DNA of 64,000 nucleotides from positions 1 to 64,000 of the forward strand of contig NZ_JABFMW010000008.1 in NCBI RefSeq assembly GCF_013359725.1. Reading direction: 5' to 3'. A program made the position numbers and the translations under genes. This DNA comes from Pseudarthrobacter sp. C4D7 (lineage in GTDB: Bacteria; Actinomycetota; Actinomycetes; Actinomycetales; Micrococcaceae). Positions 55,885 to 64,000 of this stretch are shown here, in pieces. The notes below the pieces were generated by a model. That model saw only the letters and a list, made by a program, of their open reading frames with translations. It was not told the origin of the DNA and did no database searches. Every line of letters starts with the position of its first letter. Within the stretch, counting starts at the first letter, position 1.

Positions 55885-57614
55885 GCCACTTCCTCCACGC
55901 TCAACTGGGATTCGACAATTTCCTGGTAGGTGGGCGAGGTTTCCAGGAGTTCCTCGTGCGAACCGCGGTCCACGATCCGCCCGTTGTCCAGCACCAGGAT
56001 CTGGTCCGCCTCGGTGATGGTGGAAATGCGCTGGGCCACGATGATCACCGTGGCGTCCTTGGTGGTTTCCTTGAGCGCGGCACGCAGCCGGGCGTCAGTG
56101 GCGACGTCAAGGGCGGAGAAGGAGTCATCGAAGAGGTAGACGCGCGGCTTGGTCACCAGGGCGCGCGCAATGCAGAGCCGCTGGCGTTGGCCGCCGGAAA
56201 CATTGGTGCCGCCCTGGGAAATACGGGCGTCCAGGCCGTTCTTCTTCTCACGGACGAAGGATTCCCCCTGGGCCACCCGCAGGGCGTCCCACAGTTCCTG
56301 GTCCGTGGCCTCGGTCTTGCCAAACCGCAGGTTGTGTTCGATGGTGCCGGAGAACAGGTAGGGCCGCTGCGGCACCAGTGCCACCCGCCTGGTGATCTCG
56401 GCCCGGTCAAGCCTGTCCACGGGCACACCGTCCAGCAGCACCTGGCCTGCCACGGGGTCGTACAGCCGCGGCAGGAGGGACAGGAGGGAGGTCTTGCCGG
56501 CGCCGGTGGAACCAATGATGGCGATGGTCTGGCCCGGCCGGGCCGTGAAGCTGATGTTGCTGAGCACCGGCGACTCGGCGCCGGGGTAGGCGAAGGTCAC
56601 ATCGCGGTACTCCACCACGCCGGCCAGGGATGCCGGGGCCTCGGGGCTCAGGGGATCGTGGATGGAGGGCTCGACGTCGAGCACCTCGCCGATGCGGTCG
56701 GCGCATACGGAGGCACGCGGGATCATCATGGCCATGAAGGTGCCCATCATGACGGCCATCAGGATCTGCAGCAGGTACTGCAGGAACGCCGTCAGCGACC
56801 CCACCTGCATGGCACCGGCGTCCACCCGCTGCCCGCCAAACCACAGCACGGCGGCCGTGGACAGGTGCAGGATCATGCTGATGGCCGGGAACATGAGGAC
56901 GAACAGGGCGCCGATGCGGAGCGAGACGTCCGTGAGTTCCTTGTTGGCCCCGCCAAAGCGCTCTGTTTCATACGGTTCGCGCACGAAAGCCCGCACCACC
57001 CGGATGCCGATGATCTGTTCGCGCAGGACGGCGTTGATCCGGTCGATCTTCCGCTGCATGGTGCGGAACAGCGGCATGAGCCGGACCACCAGGTAACCCA
57101 CCACCACGGCGAGGAGCGGGACCGACACCCAGACCAGCCAGGACAGGTTGAGGTCCTCGCGCAGCGCCATGATGATGCCGCCGACGCACATGATGGGGGT
57201 GGCCACCATGAAGTTCAACCCCATCAGGAGGAGCATCTGCACCTGCTGGACGTCGTTGGTGCCCCGGGTGATGAGCGTGGGGGCGCCAAACGCGTTGACG
57301 TCCTTGGCGGAAAAACTGGTGACCTTGCCGAAAACGGCCCGGCGCAGGTCCCGGCCCACCGCCATGGCTGTCCGGGAGCCGAAGTAAACGCCCGCGATGG
57401 CCGCGGCCACCTGGACGAAGGCCACCAGGAGCATCACCGCGCCTGTCTGCCAGATGAAATCGGTGTCCCCGCGTGCGACGCCCTGGTCAATGATCTGGGC
57501 GTTCAGGCTGGGGAGGTACAGCGCCGCGATGGTGGATGCGAGCTGGAAGACCAGCACAGCCAGGATGTATGACATATACGGTTTGGAGTAGCGCCGTATG
57601 AGGGTGAGGAGCAT
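55881..57614 (-). CDS. ABC exporter, ATPase-permease half with degenerate site
   Basis: A 577-residue half-transporter: six membrane helices (about 10-300), Walker A GSTGAGKTS and canonical signature VSGGQRQ. But Walker B reads LFDDSFSALD, with Asp where the catalytic Glu belongs, and the H-loop has Gln instead of His (VAQRIST). That is the pattern of the non-hydrolysing site in heterodimeric exporters, and it complements the canonical site of the overlapping downstream gene. I start at ATG 57614; upstream starts would add 15 residues without a clear site. Confidence 0.92.
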   Translation of the reverse strand: MLLTLIRRYSKPYMSYILAVLVFQLASTIAALYLPSLNAQIIDQGVARGDTDFIWQTGAVMLLVAFVQVAAAIAGVYFGSRTAMAVGRDLRRAVFGKVTSFSAKDVNAFGAPTLITRGTNDVQQVQMLLLMGLNFMVATPIMCVGGIIMALREDLNLSWLVWVSVPLLAVVVGYLVVRLMPLFRTMQRKIDRINAVLREQIIGIRVVRAFVREPYETERFGGANKELTDVSLRIGALFVLMFPAISMILHLSTAAVLWFGGQRVDAGAMQVGSLTAFLQYLLQILMAVMMGTFMAMMIPRASVCADRIGEVLDVEPSIHDPLSPEAPASLAGVVEYRDVTFAYPGAESPVLSNISFTARPGQTIAIIGSTGAGKTSLLSLLPRLYDPVAGQVLLDGVPVDRLDRAEITRRVALVPQRPYLFSGTIEHNLRFGKTEATDQELWDALRVAQGESFVREKKNGLDARISQGGTNVSGGQRQRLCIARALVTKPRVYLFDDSFSALDVATDARLRAALKETTKDATVIIVAQRISTITEADQILVLDNGRIVDRGSHEELLETSPTYQEIVESQLSVEEVA

Positions 57615-57669
57615 GGACTCAACTCTAGTAATGGCCACCGACAATTGGGCCATGCGCACGCATCTTTTC

Positions 57670-57705
57670 CTGGTGGAACCCGCTGTGATCAGCGGGTTCC
57701 ACCAG
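57670..57705. terminator. Hairpin between the exporter genes
   Basis: A 16-bp perfect stem (57670-57685 with 57690-57705) with a four-base TGAT loop lies 36 bases beyond the stop of the MFS gene and before the ABC genes. It should end the marR-MFS transcript, so the ABC genes probably have their own promoter. Confidence 0.75.
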
Positions 57706-57740
57706 GAGTGCCTTGCCGCCGGGGCGGCAAGGGAGGCCGG

Positions 57741-59948
57741 TTACAGTCCCTGGCCCGGTTCCTGGGCGGCACCGGCGGACGGTGTGGCAGGCGGGGCTGC
57801 GGCACTGTGCTTGCCGCGCCCGGCCAGGTACAGCGCGGCTGCCGCCTGGACCTTGCGTTCCTTCAGGAGCTTGCGTTGCATCCGGCCAAGCTCGGCAGCC
57901 GTGGCGGCCTGGCTGGCAGCCACCTCCTGCTGGGAGCGAAGCTGTTCCTGCATGTCCAGGACCAGCGTGCCCAGTTCGGCCTGCTGCCGGGCCAGCAGGT
58001 GCTGCGTGTCCTGCAGCTTCTGCAGGGTAACCGCGGCACTGGCGATCGCATCGGCAGCCTTGTCCACGTTGTCGGCTGAACGCAGGTCCAGCTCCTCGGA
58101 GCGGAAACTCCTGGCAAAGGCTTCCTCGAAGTCATCCGTGGCAATCCTGCCGGACGCTGCCGTTGCAGCGGCAGCACCGCCGTCGTACACCTTTGCGGGG
58201 GCCGCGGCCACATGTGAGGCACTGCGTCCGCCTGGTGCTCCGGCCGGAGCGCCCCTGTCCGGCACGGCGGCGGAGACTACGGGCACCTGGCCGGTCATGG
58301 CCGTCATCCCCGCTTCACCGGCGGCGTTGGCCTGGAGCCTGGCCTCAGGGGTGATGTCCACCGTCTTGCGCAGCGGAACTTCCTTGATGAAGATCACGGC
58401 GATAAGGGCTACGGCGCTCACAACCGCGGAGATCATGAAGATGCCGGCAGTGGCGTCACCGTAGGCGGCCCGCATGACGTCGGCGACCGGCGCGGGCAGG
58501 TCCTTGAGGTCCAGCGTGGCACCACTGTTGCCGCCGGGCTGGATGCCCAGCTTGGAGAGTCCGTCGGTGGCCAGGTCCTTGACGTGGTTGGCCATGACGG
58601 CGCCCAGGACGGAGACGCCGATGGCGCCGCCGACGGAGCGGAAGAAAGCCACGGAGGCACTGGCGGAGCCGATGTCCTTGGCCTGGACGGTGTTCTGGAC
58701 GGCGAGGACCAGGTTCTGCATGAGCATGCCCAGGCCGACGCCGAAGATACCGGTGTAGAGGCCGGTCAGCCAGAGTTCGGTGGTGTGGTCCATGGTTCCG
58801 GCGAGCGCAAGGCCGCCGATCAGCAGGATGGTGCCGCCGATCAGGAAGCGCTTCCATTTGCCGTACCGGCTGATGAGCTGGCCGGAGGCGACGGAGCCGA
58901 TGAGGTTGCCGGCGATCATGGGCAGGGTCAGCAGGCCGGCTTCGGTGGGGGTGGCACCGCGGGCCACCTGGTAGTACTGGCCCAGGAAGGTGGAGGAACC
59001 GAACATGGCAACGCCGACGGCCACGGATGCCACGATGGCCAGCGCCGTGGTCCGCTCCGAGATGATCTTCAGCGGGATGATCGGTGCTGACACCTTGGAT
59101 TCAACCAGGACCAGGAGCGCGAGGAGCAGGATGCCGCCGCCCACCATGACAACGGACTGCCAGGACCACCAGTCGTAGTAGTCGGCCTTGCCGGCGAACG
59201 AAACCCAGATCAGGAGCAGGCTGACGCCGGAGGTCAGGAGGATGGAGCCGACCCAGTCGATCTTGGCGGGGCGCTTGACGTGCGGGATCTTCAGCGTGAC
59301 CTGGAGCAGGATCAGGGCGACGACGGCCAGCGGCACGCAGACAAAGAACGTCCAGCGCCAGCCCAGCGAGCTGTCCACGATAAAGCCGCCCAGCAGCGGG
59401 CCGCCGGCGGTGCCCACAGCCATGACGGCACCCATGTAGCCGGAGTACTTGCCGCGTTCACGCGGCGGGATGATGGAGCCGATGATGGCCTGCGCCAAAG
59501 CTGTGAGGCCGCCCATGGCGATGCCCTGGATCACGCGGGCGGTGAGCAGGAACGGGATGCTTTCGGAGAACCCTGCCATGACCGAGCCGGCCACGAAGAT
59601 GACGATGCTGAGCTGGACCAGGACCTTCTTGTCAAAGAGGTCGGCGAGCTTGCCCCAGATGGGAGTGGTGGCTGCGTTGGCCAGCAGTGCGGCTGTAATG
59701 ACCCAGGCGAAGTCCGTCTGGGTGCCCTTGAGCTCGGACATGATGGTGGGCAGCGCGTTGGCCACGATGGTGCTGCTGAGGATTGCGGTGAAGAAAGCAG
59801 CGAGGAGGCCGGTCAGGGCCTCCATGATCTGCCGGTGGTTCATGGGCGCACCGGGCTCGTGGCGTTTGGATTGCCGCGATTCCTGTCTGGCGGTGCGTTC
59901 GCGCTGGCGCTCCTGCTCCTGGTCCGCGGCGGCGGTGACGTTAGCCAT
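57741..59948 (-). CDS. 14-TM MFS drug exporter with coiled-coil C-terminal tail
   Basis: A 735-residue DHA2-type (EmrB/QacA) exporter with 14 hydrophobic segments in residues 40-545, the loop GKLADLFDKKVLV and antiporter motif C near GTAGGPLLGGF. A tail of about 190 residues follows, with a Pro/Ala/Gly stretch, then a probable coiled coil (LQKLQDTQHLLARQQAELG, on to about 700). Such a tail is unusual, as the family ends near 500-550. Its ATG overlaps the marR stop by eight bases (ATGGCTAA) and has AGGAG. MarR control is therefore likely. The substrate is unknown. Confidence 0.92.
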   Translation of the reverse strand: MANVTAAADQEQERQRERTARQESRQSKRHEPGAPMNHRQIMEALTGLLAAFFTAILSSTIVANALPTIMSELKGTQTDFAWVITAALLANAATTPIWGKLADLFDKKVLVQLSIVIFVAGSVMAGFSESIPFLLTARVIQGIAMGGLTALAQAIIGSIIPPRERGKYSGYMGAVMAVGTAGGPLLGGFIVDSSLGWRWTFFVCVPLAVVALILLQVTLKIPHVKRPAKIDWVGSILLTSGVSLLLIWVSFAGKADYYDWWSWQSVVMVGGGILLLALLVLVESKVSAPIIPLKIISERTTALAIVASVAVGVAMFGSSTFLGQYYQVARGATPTEAGLLTLPMIAGNLIGSVASGQLISRYGKWKRFLIGGTILLIGGLALAGTMDHTTELWLTGLYTGIFGVGLGMLMQNLVLAVQNTVQAKDIGSASASVAFFRSVGGAIGVSVLGAVMANHVKDLATDGLSKLGIQPGGNSGATLDLKDLPAPVADVMRAAYGDATAGIFMISAVVSAVALIAVIFIKEVPLRKTVDITPEARLQANAAGEAGMTAMTGQVPVVSAAVPDRGAPAGAPGGRSASHVAAAPAKVYDGGAAAATAASGRIATDDFEEAFARSFRSEELDLRSADNVDKAADAIASAAVTLQKLQDTQHLLARQQAELGTLVLDMQEQLRSQQEVAASQAATAAELGRMQRKLLKERKVQAAAALYLAGRGKHSAAAPPATPSAGAAQEPGQGL

Positions 59949-60435
59949 TGATGGACTCCTGCGTTGTGTGTTCGGTGGTGGTTCCGGCCGCCCTTGCCCG
60001 GATGGAATTCTTGAGGGATGCGGTGAGCTTGTTCAGCATGGCCGCTGTTGCGGCGGCGTCGTCCTCGTTCCAGTCGGCGAGGTACGCCTGCAAAGTCTCC
60101 GCGCGGTGCCGCACCAGTTCTGCCAGCCTTTCCTTGCCCCGCGGGGAAAGTGCCAGCAGCTGGGCCCTGCCGTCGTCCGGATCCGGGGTGCGGAGCACCA
60201 GCCCCGCGTCCGCCAGTTCGGCAACATGCCGGCTGAGCACCGGCGCGCTGACCCCCAGCCGTTCAGCCAGGTGGGCTGCGCGGGTTTCCCCTTCGCCGAT
60301 AAACCTGAGTACGCCCTGGAGGGCGATGCCGGTGTCCTGGCCTTTGACGTTAACCATGGTGACGCAGCGCAGTGCGCGCTGGAGGTCATAGATGTGGCTG
60401 ACGAGGTCGGCTGCGGTGGCCGGTGCGACAGACAT
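59941..60435 (-). CDS. MarR-family repressor of the MFS exporter
   Basis: A 164-residue MarR regulator with the winged helix in the middle (LAERLGVSAPVLSRHVAELADAGLV, wing with DDGRAQLLALS). It lies directly upstream of, and overlaps, the drug exporter gene and so should repress both from the palindromic site at 60442-60493. The ATG follows GGGAG. The inducer is probably a drug or phenolic compound, unidentified. Confidence 0.92.
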   Translation of the reverse strand: MSVAPATAADLVSHIYDLQRALRCVTMVNVKGQDTGIALQGVLRFIGEGETRAAHLAERLGVSAPVLSRHVAELADAGLVLRTPDPDDGRAQLLALSPRGKERLAELVRHRAETLQAYLADWNEDDAAATAAMLNKLTASLKNSIRARAAGTTTEHTTQESING

Positions 60436-60441
60436 GATGCT

Positions 60442-60493
60442 CCCTAAGAATTAGTTGCTGCAAGCAACTGTATCAGCAAAAGGTTGCTTAGGG
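60442..60493 (-). promoter_or_regulatory. Nested palindromes, likely MarR operator
   Basis: Just upstream of the marR ATG lies AGTTGCT-GCA-AGCAACT (60453-60469), enclosed by a second, perfect 7-bp pair CCCTAAG (60442-60448) and CTTAGGG (60487-60493). A third half-site GTTGCTT (60483-60489) pairs with AAGCAAC (60462-60468). Such tight dyads close to a start suit MarR binding and self-repression. Binding is inferred. Confidence 0.65.
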
Positions 60494-60529
60494 AAACGAA
60501 GTTATTGCTGAGCCGGCGATAAAAAGGAA

Positions 60530-60572
60530 AGCTCCCCCGCCGCCCGGACATGGTCCGGTGGGCAAGGGAGCT
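60530..60572 (-). terminator. Intrinsic terminator of the TPP-enzyme gene
   Basis: Outer stem AGCTCCC/GGGAGCT (60530-60536 with 60566-60572) and inner stem CCGGAC/GTCCGG form a hairpin. On the minus strand the outer stem is followed by CCTTTTT, a T-run as in a classical terminator. It ends the minus-strand operon from 63399. Confidence 0.75.
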
Positions 60573-60590
60573 CTCCTGTTCGGGATCGGG

Positions 60591-62282
60591 TCAGGGTGAC
60601 AAATGGGTGGGTCCGAACATCTTCAGGAGGGTTTCCACCACCACGACGTTCGGCCCGTCGGCAGCGAACCCCGCCCGGAGCGCGTCCCCCACATCCTCGG
60701 GGGCCACTCGGGTTGCCGGCACGCCAAAGGACTCGGCAAGCTTGACGAAATCCGGCCTGGCCAGCTCGGTGGCGGTCGCCTTGCCGAAGGCGCCCACCAT
60801 GTATTCGCGCAGGATGCCGTAGCCGCCGTCGTCAACAATCAGCCAGGTGACCGGCACATTGTGCTGCCTGGCGGTGGCAAGTTCCGCGATGGAGTACATG
60901 GACGAACCGTCACCGGAGACGGCCAGGACCCGGCCCGGCCTGCCCAGCGTCTCCAGCCCTACGGCGGCACCGATGGCCCCGGGAAACGCGTAGCCCAGTC
61001 CGCCGGCACCCTGGGCCGAGTGGAACTGCCCTTCACGGGCGTCCCAGCATGACCAGCCCCAGTAGGCGGCGATGGTCATGTCCCAGAACGTCTGCATGTC
61101 CGCCGGCACGGCCTCGCGGATGTCCGCCATGAACGTCAATTCCTTGGCCAGGTCCTGTGATTCCAGCCGGGCCCGGACTTTCGCAAGCGTCTGCTGAACC
61201 AGTTCTTCCGGGGTGCTGCCGTGCCAGTCCGGCGTGGTGGTCCCGCCCGGCTCAAGGGCTGCATCCAGTGCCGCGAGCGCCTGGCCGGCGTCAGCGCGGA
61301 TGCCCAGGCCTGGCCGGTTGGACTCCAGCACCCGGGGTTCGGCGTCGATCTGGATGATCCGGCCGCGCGGCTCAAAGGTGAAGTAGTTGGACGTGACCTC
61401 ACCCAAGGACGATCCGATGACTATCAGGACATCCGCATCCTCCAGGAGGTCGGTCATGTAGCGGTCCTCGATCCAGGACTGCAGGGACAGCCCGTGGTTC
61501 CAGGGGAACGCACCGTTGCCGCCAGGGGTGCAGATGACGGGGGCGCGCAGCTTCTCCGCGATGGAGAGCAGCGACTTCTCCGCCTTGCCGCGGCGCGTTC
61601 CACCGCCGGCGATGATGGCCGGGCGCTCGGCTGATTCCAGCCACTTGACGGCCTCGCGCACCAGTTCCACCCGCGGCGGGTTGTCCGCCGCTTCGGCCAG
61701 GGCATCCTCCACGGGCGGCACCATGATGGGGTCCAGCAGGACGTTTTGCGGGATCTCGAGCCACACCGGGCCTTGCGGGGATGAGATGGCCTCCGTCCAT
61801 GCGTCCTGGATGGCCGACGGGATGCCGGAGGCGTGCTGGATCAGCCGCTGGCTCTTGGTGACGTTGGCGGCAGAGGCTTTCTGGTCATCGAGTTGGTGCA
61901 GCATGCCCTTGCGCCGGGCGCCCAGGCCCTCCAGGGGGATCTGACTGGCCACCACCACCATGGGCACGCCGGTGGCGTAGGCCTCCTGGAGTCCGGCCAG
62001 CGAGGTCAGCGCGCCGGGGCCGGTGGAGAGGAACAGGACGCCCACCTCTCCGGTGGCACGGGAGTATCCGTCCGCCGCGAAGGCGCTGTTGTTCTCCACC
62101 CGGGAGGAGACAAACTGGAGGTTGCCGCGGCCCATGGCATCGAAGAGTCCCAGTGCGTGTTGGCCCGGGATACCGAAGACGGTCTTGGCACCCAGCGCTT
62201 CGAGGGTCTCGACGACGAGGTCCCCACCGTTGCGCACGCCGCTCCCCTGCCCCGGGGCGGGGGCGGCGCCGACGTCCGCCAC
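60591..62282 (-). CDS. TPP-dependent enzyme, acetolactate-synthase-like; possible 2-ketoarginine decarboxylase
   Basis: A 563-residue thiamine diphosphate enzyme with the three domains of the acetolactate synthase family: PYR domain (VFGIPGQHALGL, cofactor Glu63 in RVENN), central domain, and PP domain with the metal motif GDGSSMYSIAE to DDGGYG. GTG start at 62282 with AAGGAG eight bases upstream, four bases after the stop of the ureohydrolase gene. No regulatory small subunit is present, so it is probably not a biosynthetic acetolactate synthase. Beside a guanidino-hydrolase it suits 2-ketoarginine decarboxylase (AruI-type), which belongs to this family. This is an inference. Confidence 0.87.
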   Translation of the reverse strand: MADVGAAPAPGQGSGVRNGGDLVVETLEALGAKTVFGIPGQHALGLFDAMGRGNLQFVSSRVENNSAFAADGYSRATGEVGVLFLSTGPGALTSLAGLQEAYATGVPMVVVASQIPLEGLGARRKGMLHQLDDQKASAANVTKSQRLIQHASGIPSAIQDAWTEAISSPQGPVWLEIPQNVLLDPIMVPPVEDALAEAADNPPRVELVREAVKWLESAERPAIIAGGGTRRGKAEKSLLSIAEKLRAPVICTPGGNGAFPWNHGLSLQSWIEDRYMTDLLEDADVLIVIGSSLGEVTSNYFTFEPRGRIIQIDAEPRVLESNRPGLGIRADAGQALAALDAALEPGGTTTPDWHGSTPEELVQQTLAKVRARLESQDLAKELTFMADIREAVPADMQTFWDMTIAAYWGWSCWDAREGQFHSAQGAGGLGYAFPGAIGAAVGLETLGRPGRVLAVSGDGSSMYSIAELATARQHNVPVTWLIVDDGGYGILREYMVGAFGKATATELARPDFVKLAESFGVPATRVAPEDVGDALRAGFAADGPNVVVVETLLKMFGPTHLSP

Positions 62283-62286
62283 GGCC

Positions 62287-63399
62287 CTACTCCTTGCCGG
62301 CTGCGGCGAAGCCGGCCGGCCGGAGGGATTCCTGCCCGAGCGCCTGGGCCTGGTACCCGGTCTCCGCCCCGAACCGGTTGCCGGGCACGGCGTTGTCCGC
62401 CATGAGGGTGACCAGTTCGTAGGCGACGTGGCTGGCGGCCACGCCGGTGATCTCGGCGTGGTCATAGGCAGGGGACACTTCGACGACGTCGGCGCCCACC
62501 AGGTTCATGCCGCGGAAGCCCCGGATGATCTCCAGGAGTTCACGGCTGGTGATGCCGCCGGCTTCGGGGGTACCCGTGCCGGGGGCGTGTGCCGGGTCCA
62601 GGACGTCAATGTCCACCGAGATGTAGAGCGGACGGTTGCCGATGCGGTCGCGGACCTTGGCCACCGTTTCCAGGACACCCCGGTAGTAGACGTCCGCGGA
62701 GGTGACGATGCCGAACCCAAAGCGGTGGTCGTCGTCGAGGTCCTTTTTGCCGTACAGGGGGCCGCGCGTGCCGATGTGGCTGATGGCCTCAGTGTCCAGG
62801 ATGCCTTCCTCCACTGCGCGGCGGAAGGGGGTGCCGTGGGTGTATTCGGCGCCGAAGTACGTGTCCCAGGTGTCCAGGTGGGCGTCGAAGTGGAGCATGG
62901 CGATGGGTCCGCCGGCGCGTTCGGCGGCAGCGCGCAGCAACGGGAGGGCGATGGTGTGGTCGCCACCCAGGGTCAGCAGCCTGCTGCCGGCAGCCGTGAG
63001 GTCCAGGGCATTCTGCTGGATGGTCTCAATCGCTTCGTTGATGTTGAACGGGTTGACGGCCATGTCCCCGGCGTCGGCCATCTGGATGTTCTCGAACGGG
63101 CTGACGTCCCAGGCAGGGTTGTAGGGGCGGAGCAGCCGGCTGGCCTCGCGGACGTGGTTCGCGCCGAACCGGGCACCCGGACGGTAGGAAACGCCCGAAT
63201 CGAACGGCACGCCCACCACTGTCACATCGGCTGTGGCTACCTGGTCCAGCCGGGGAAGGCGCGCATACGTGGCGGCTCCGGCGTAACGGGGAATCCGGGA
63301 TGAATCGATGGGGCCAAGGTTGCCGTTGGCTTCAATGCGCAGCTCTTCCAATGGAGGCCTCTCCTTCGAGGAGTTGAGGGACTGTGTGACTGCCATCAT
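62287..63399 (-). CDS. Ureohydrolase (agmatinase/guanidinobutyrase type)
   Basis: A 370-residue ureohydrolase. Manganese ligands are seen in GGDHT, DAHLD (FDAHLDTW) and [19 protein letters not shown]. It would release urea from a guanidino compound such as agmatine or 4-guanidinobutyrate. The N-terminal extension before the core (about 45 residues) and the C-terminal tail (about 30) are longer than those of short agmatinases. It precedes the TPP enzyme gene in one operon, and an XRE-cupin gene lies upstream. The start is ATG 63399 or ATG 63396; both lack a strong site. Confidence 0.9.
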   Translation of the reverse strand: MMAVTQSLNSSKERPPLEELRIEANGNLGPIDSSRIPRYAGAATYARLPRLDQVATADVTVVGVPFDSGVSYRPGARFGANHVREASRLLRPYNPAWDVSPFENIQMADAGDMAVNPFNINEAIETIQQNALDLTAAGSRLLTLGGDHTIALPLLRAAAERAGGPIAMLHFDAHLDTWDTYFGAEYTHGTPFRRAVEEGILDTEAISHIGTRGPLYGKKDLDDDHRFGFGIVTSADVYYRGVLETVAKVRDRIGNRPLYISVDIDVLDPAHAPGTGTPEAGGITSRELLEIIRGFRGMNLVGADVVEVSPAYDHAEITGVAASHVAYELVTLMADNAVPGNRFGAETGYQAQALGQESLRPAGFAAAGKE

Positions 63400-63545
63400 A
63401 CACCCAGGTTTTCCAATGGGCATCGGTTGTTTACCAGATCATGACCGCACTGGGATACCCCCGTCAAGCAGGGCACGTTTTGGGCAGCCGGAAGCCACAG
63501 GAAGCCCGGATTCCAGCGGGAAGCCTGGCGGGACGCCGGTAAAAG

Positions 63546-63590
63546 AGTGCGCCACGTGACGCCGGACCGAGGCCGGCAGGTGCGCGCACT
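63546..63590 (-). terminator. Intrinsic terminator of the XRE-cupin gene
   Basis: An outer 7-bp stem AGTGCGC (63546-63552) with GCGCACT (63584-63590) and inner stem GCCGG/CCGGC form a hairpin just beyond the stop at 63598. On the minus strand it is followed by CTTTTA. This suggests the XRE gene and the ureohydrolase operon are transcribed separately. Confidence 0.65.
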
Positions 63591-63597
63591 TGGCGGG

Positions 63598-64000
63598 TCA
63601 GCGGCTCGCGGCGGGTACCAGGACCCAGAGCACCTCGACCGGCTTGTCCGTGGGGTTGACCCAGGTATGGGGTTCGCGGCCCGGGAACGTCACAGTATCG
63701 CCCGTATCAAGGTCGTATTCCTCATTGGTGAGGATCAGCTTGATGGACCCCTTGACCACATGCAGCACATCGACGTCGCAGTCCACGGCATAGAGCTCGG
63801 ACTCACCGCGGCCGTGCGGCTCGATCACCGCCTGGATGATCTGGACCCGGCGCTCGGAGCGGGCGGTCAAGAGCCGCTCCACAATCCCTTCGCCGCCCAG
63901 CGATATCCGCGGACCGTCATTCCGTTTGGTGAGGTGGGTTTCCGGCGCAACAAACAGGTCGCCGATGGAAATGGACAGCACCTGGCAGAGTGTCACCAGC
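63598..64000 (-). CDS. XRE-family regulator with cupin domain, cut by window edge
   Basis: The last 133 or so residues of a gene running off the right edge. The visible part starts with the end of an HTH domain (TLCQVLSISIGDLFV, the usual link in XRE-cupin proteins) and continues as a cupin (VIEPHGRGESELYAVDCDVDVLHVVKGSIKL, then PGREPHTWVNPTDKP). These regulators sense small amines or acids; beside the ureohydrolase it probably controls the guanidino-compound genes. The true start is outside the window. Confidence 0.85.
   Translation of the reverse strand, partial: LVTLCQVLSISIGDLFVAPETHLTKRNDGPRISLGGEGIVERLLTARSERRVQIIQAVIEPHGRGESELYAVDCDVDVLHVVKGSIKLILTNEEYDLDTGDTVTFPGREPHTWVNPTDKPVEVLWVLVPAASR

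Noticed and set aside
62283..62465. Longer start of the TPP enzyme gene at 62465
   Set aside because: The extension lies over the ureohydrolase coding end and has no ribosome site. GTG 62282 has AAGGAG and fits the family N-terminus.

Overview
The window reads as chromosomal DNA from a high-GC Gram-positive bacterium of the Arthrobacter/Pseudarthrobacter group (Micrococcaceae). This is inferred from the strong G/C preference at third codon positions, GTG and TTG starts, an Rpf–LysM resuscitation factor, a DUF222/HNH gene, a DUF6318 lipoprotein and soil-type sugar catabolism. There are no rRNA or tRNA genes, no CRISPR array, no transposase and no phage module. Genes are dense and mostly intact. 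Only the two ends are cut: 1-60 is the tail of an upstream gene, and 63598-64000 is a regulator running off the edge.

1-4.3 kb: secreted glycerophosphodiesterase, a cupin, a DUF1304 membrane protein, an MscS channel, and an ArsR-repressor/AHSA1 fusion preceded by a perfect 24-bp palindrome. 4.4-12 kb: a complete non-phosphorylative L-fucose locus. A GH29 fucosidase and a FadR/GntR repressor diverge from L-fuconate dehydratase, FucU mutarotase, lactonase, aldo/keto reductase (sugar dehydrogenase), FAH-family hydrolase and SDR dehydrogenase. Together these would release L-fucose and take it to pyruvate and lactate. 12-19.5 kb: GH13 glucosidase, MFS exporter, serine hydrolase, GNAT protein, mycothiol- or glutathione-independent formaldehyde dehydrogenase and an aldo/keto reductase.

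19.6-27.7 kb: RecQ helicase, TerC, a 1215-residue fusion of Fe-S RecB-like nuclease, RNase H-like exonuclease and SF1 helicase, an acylphosphatase, and an unusual winged-helix/histone-H1-like/starch-binding-like fusion. 27.9-44 kb: adenine (or adenosine) deaminase, Rpf, a MSMEG_6728-family protein, an epimerase, DUF222-HNH, PEP mutase-like protein, DUF2071, Tex, a small unknown protein followed by a run of RNA hairpins, old yellow enzyme, a secreted PKD protein with its DUF6318 lipoprotein partner, and an NCS1 permease.

44-53 kb: flavin-type oxidase, orphan Vsr endonuclease, secreted TIG-GH26 mannanase, an HPt-like protein lacking the phospho-histidine next to a divergent two-component pair, and an McrBC type IV restriction pair whose McrC carries Asn at a position that is usually a catalytic Asp. 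53-60.5 kb: thioesterase, heterodimeric ABC exporter, and a MarR-controlled 14-TM drug exporter with a long coiled-coil tail. 60.6-64 kb: a TPP decarboxylase, a ureohydrolase and an XRE-cupin regulator, which together look like a 2-ketoarginine/4-guanidinobutyrate module.

No single locus is clearly a wholly new system. The best candidates for a closer look are the winged-helix/CBM fusion (26733-27644), the nuclease-exonuclease-helicase fusion (22641-26288), the His-less HPt (46639-47049), the N-for-D McrC (49514-50776) and the hairpin run at 39052-39192.
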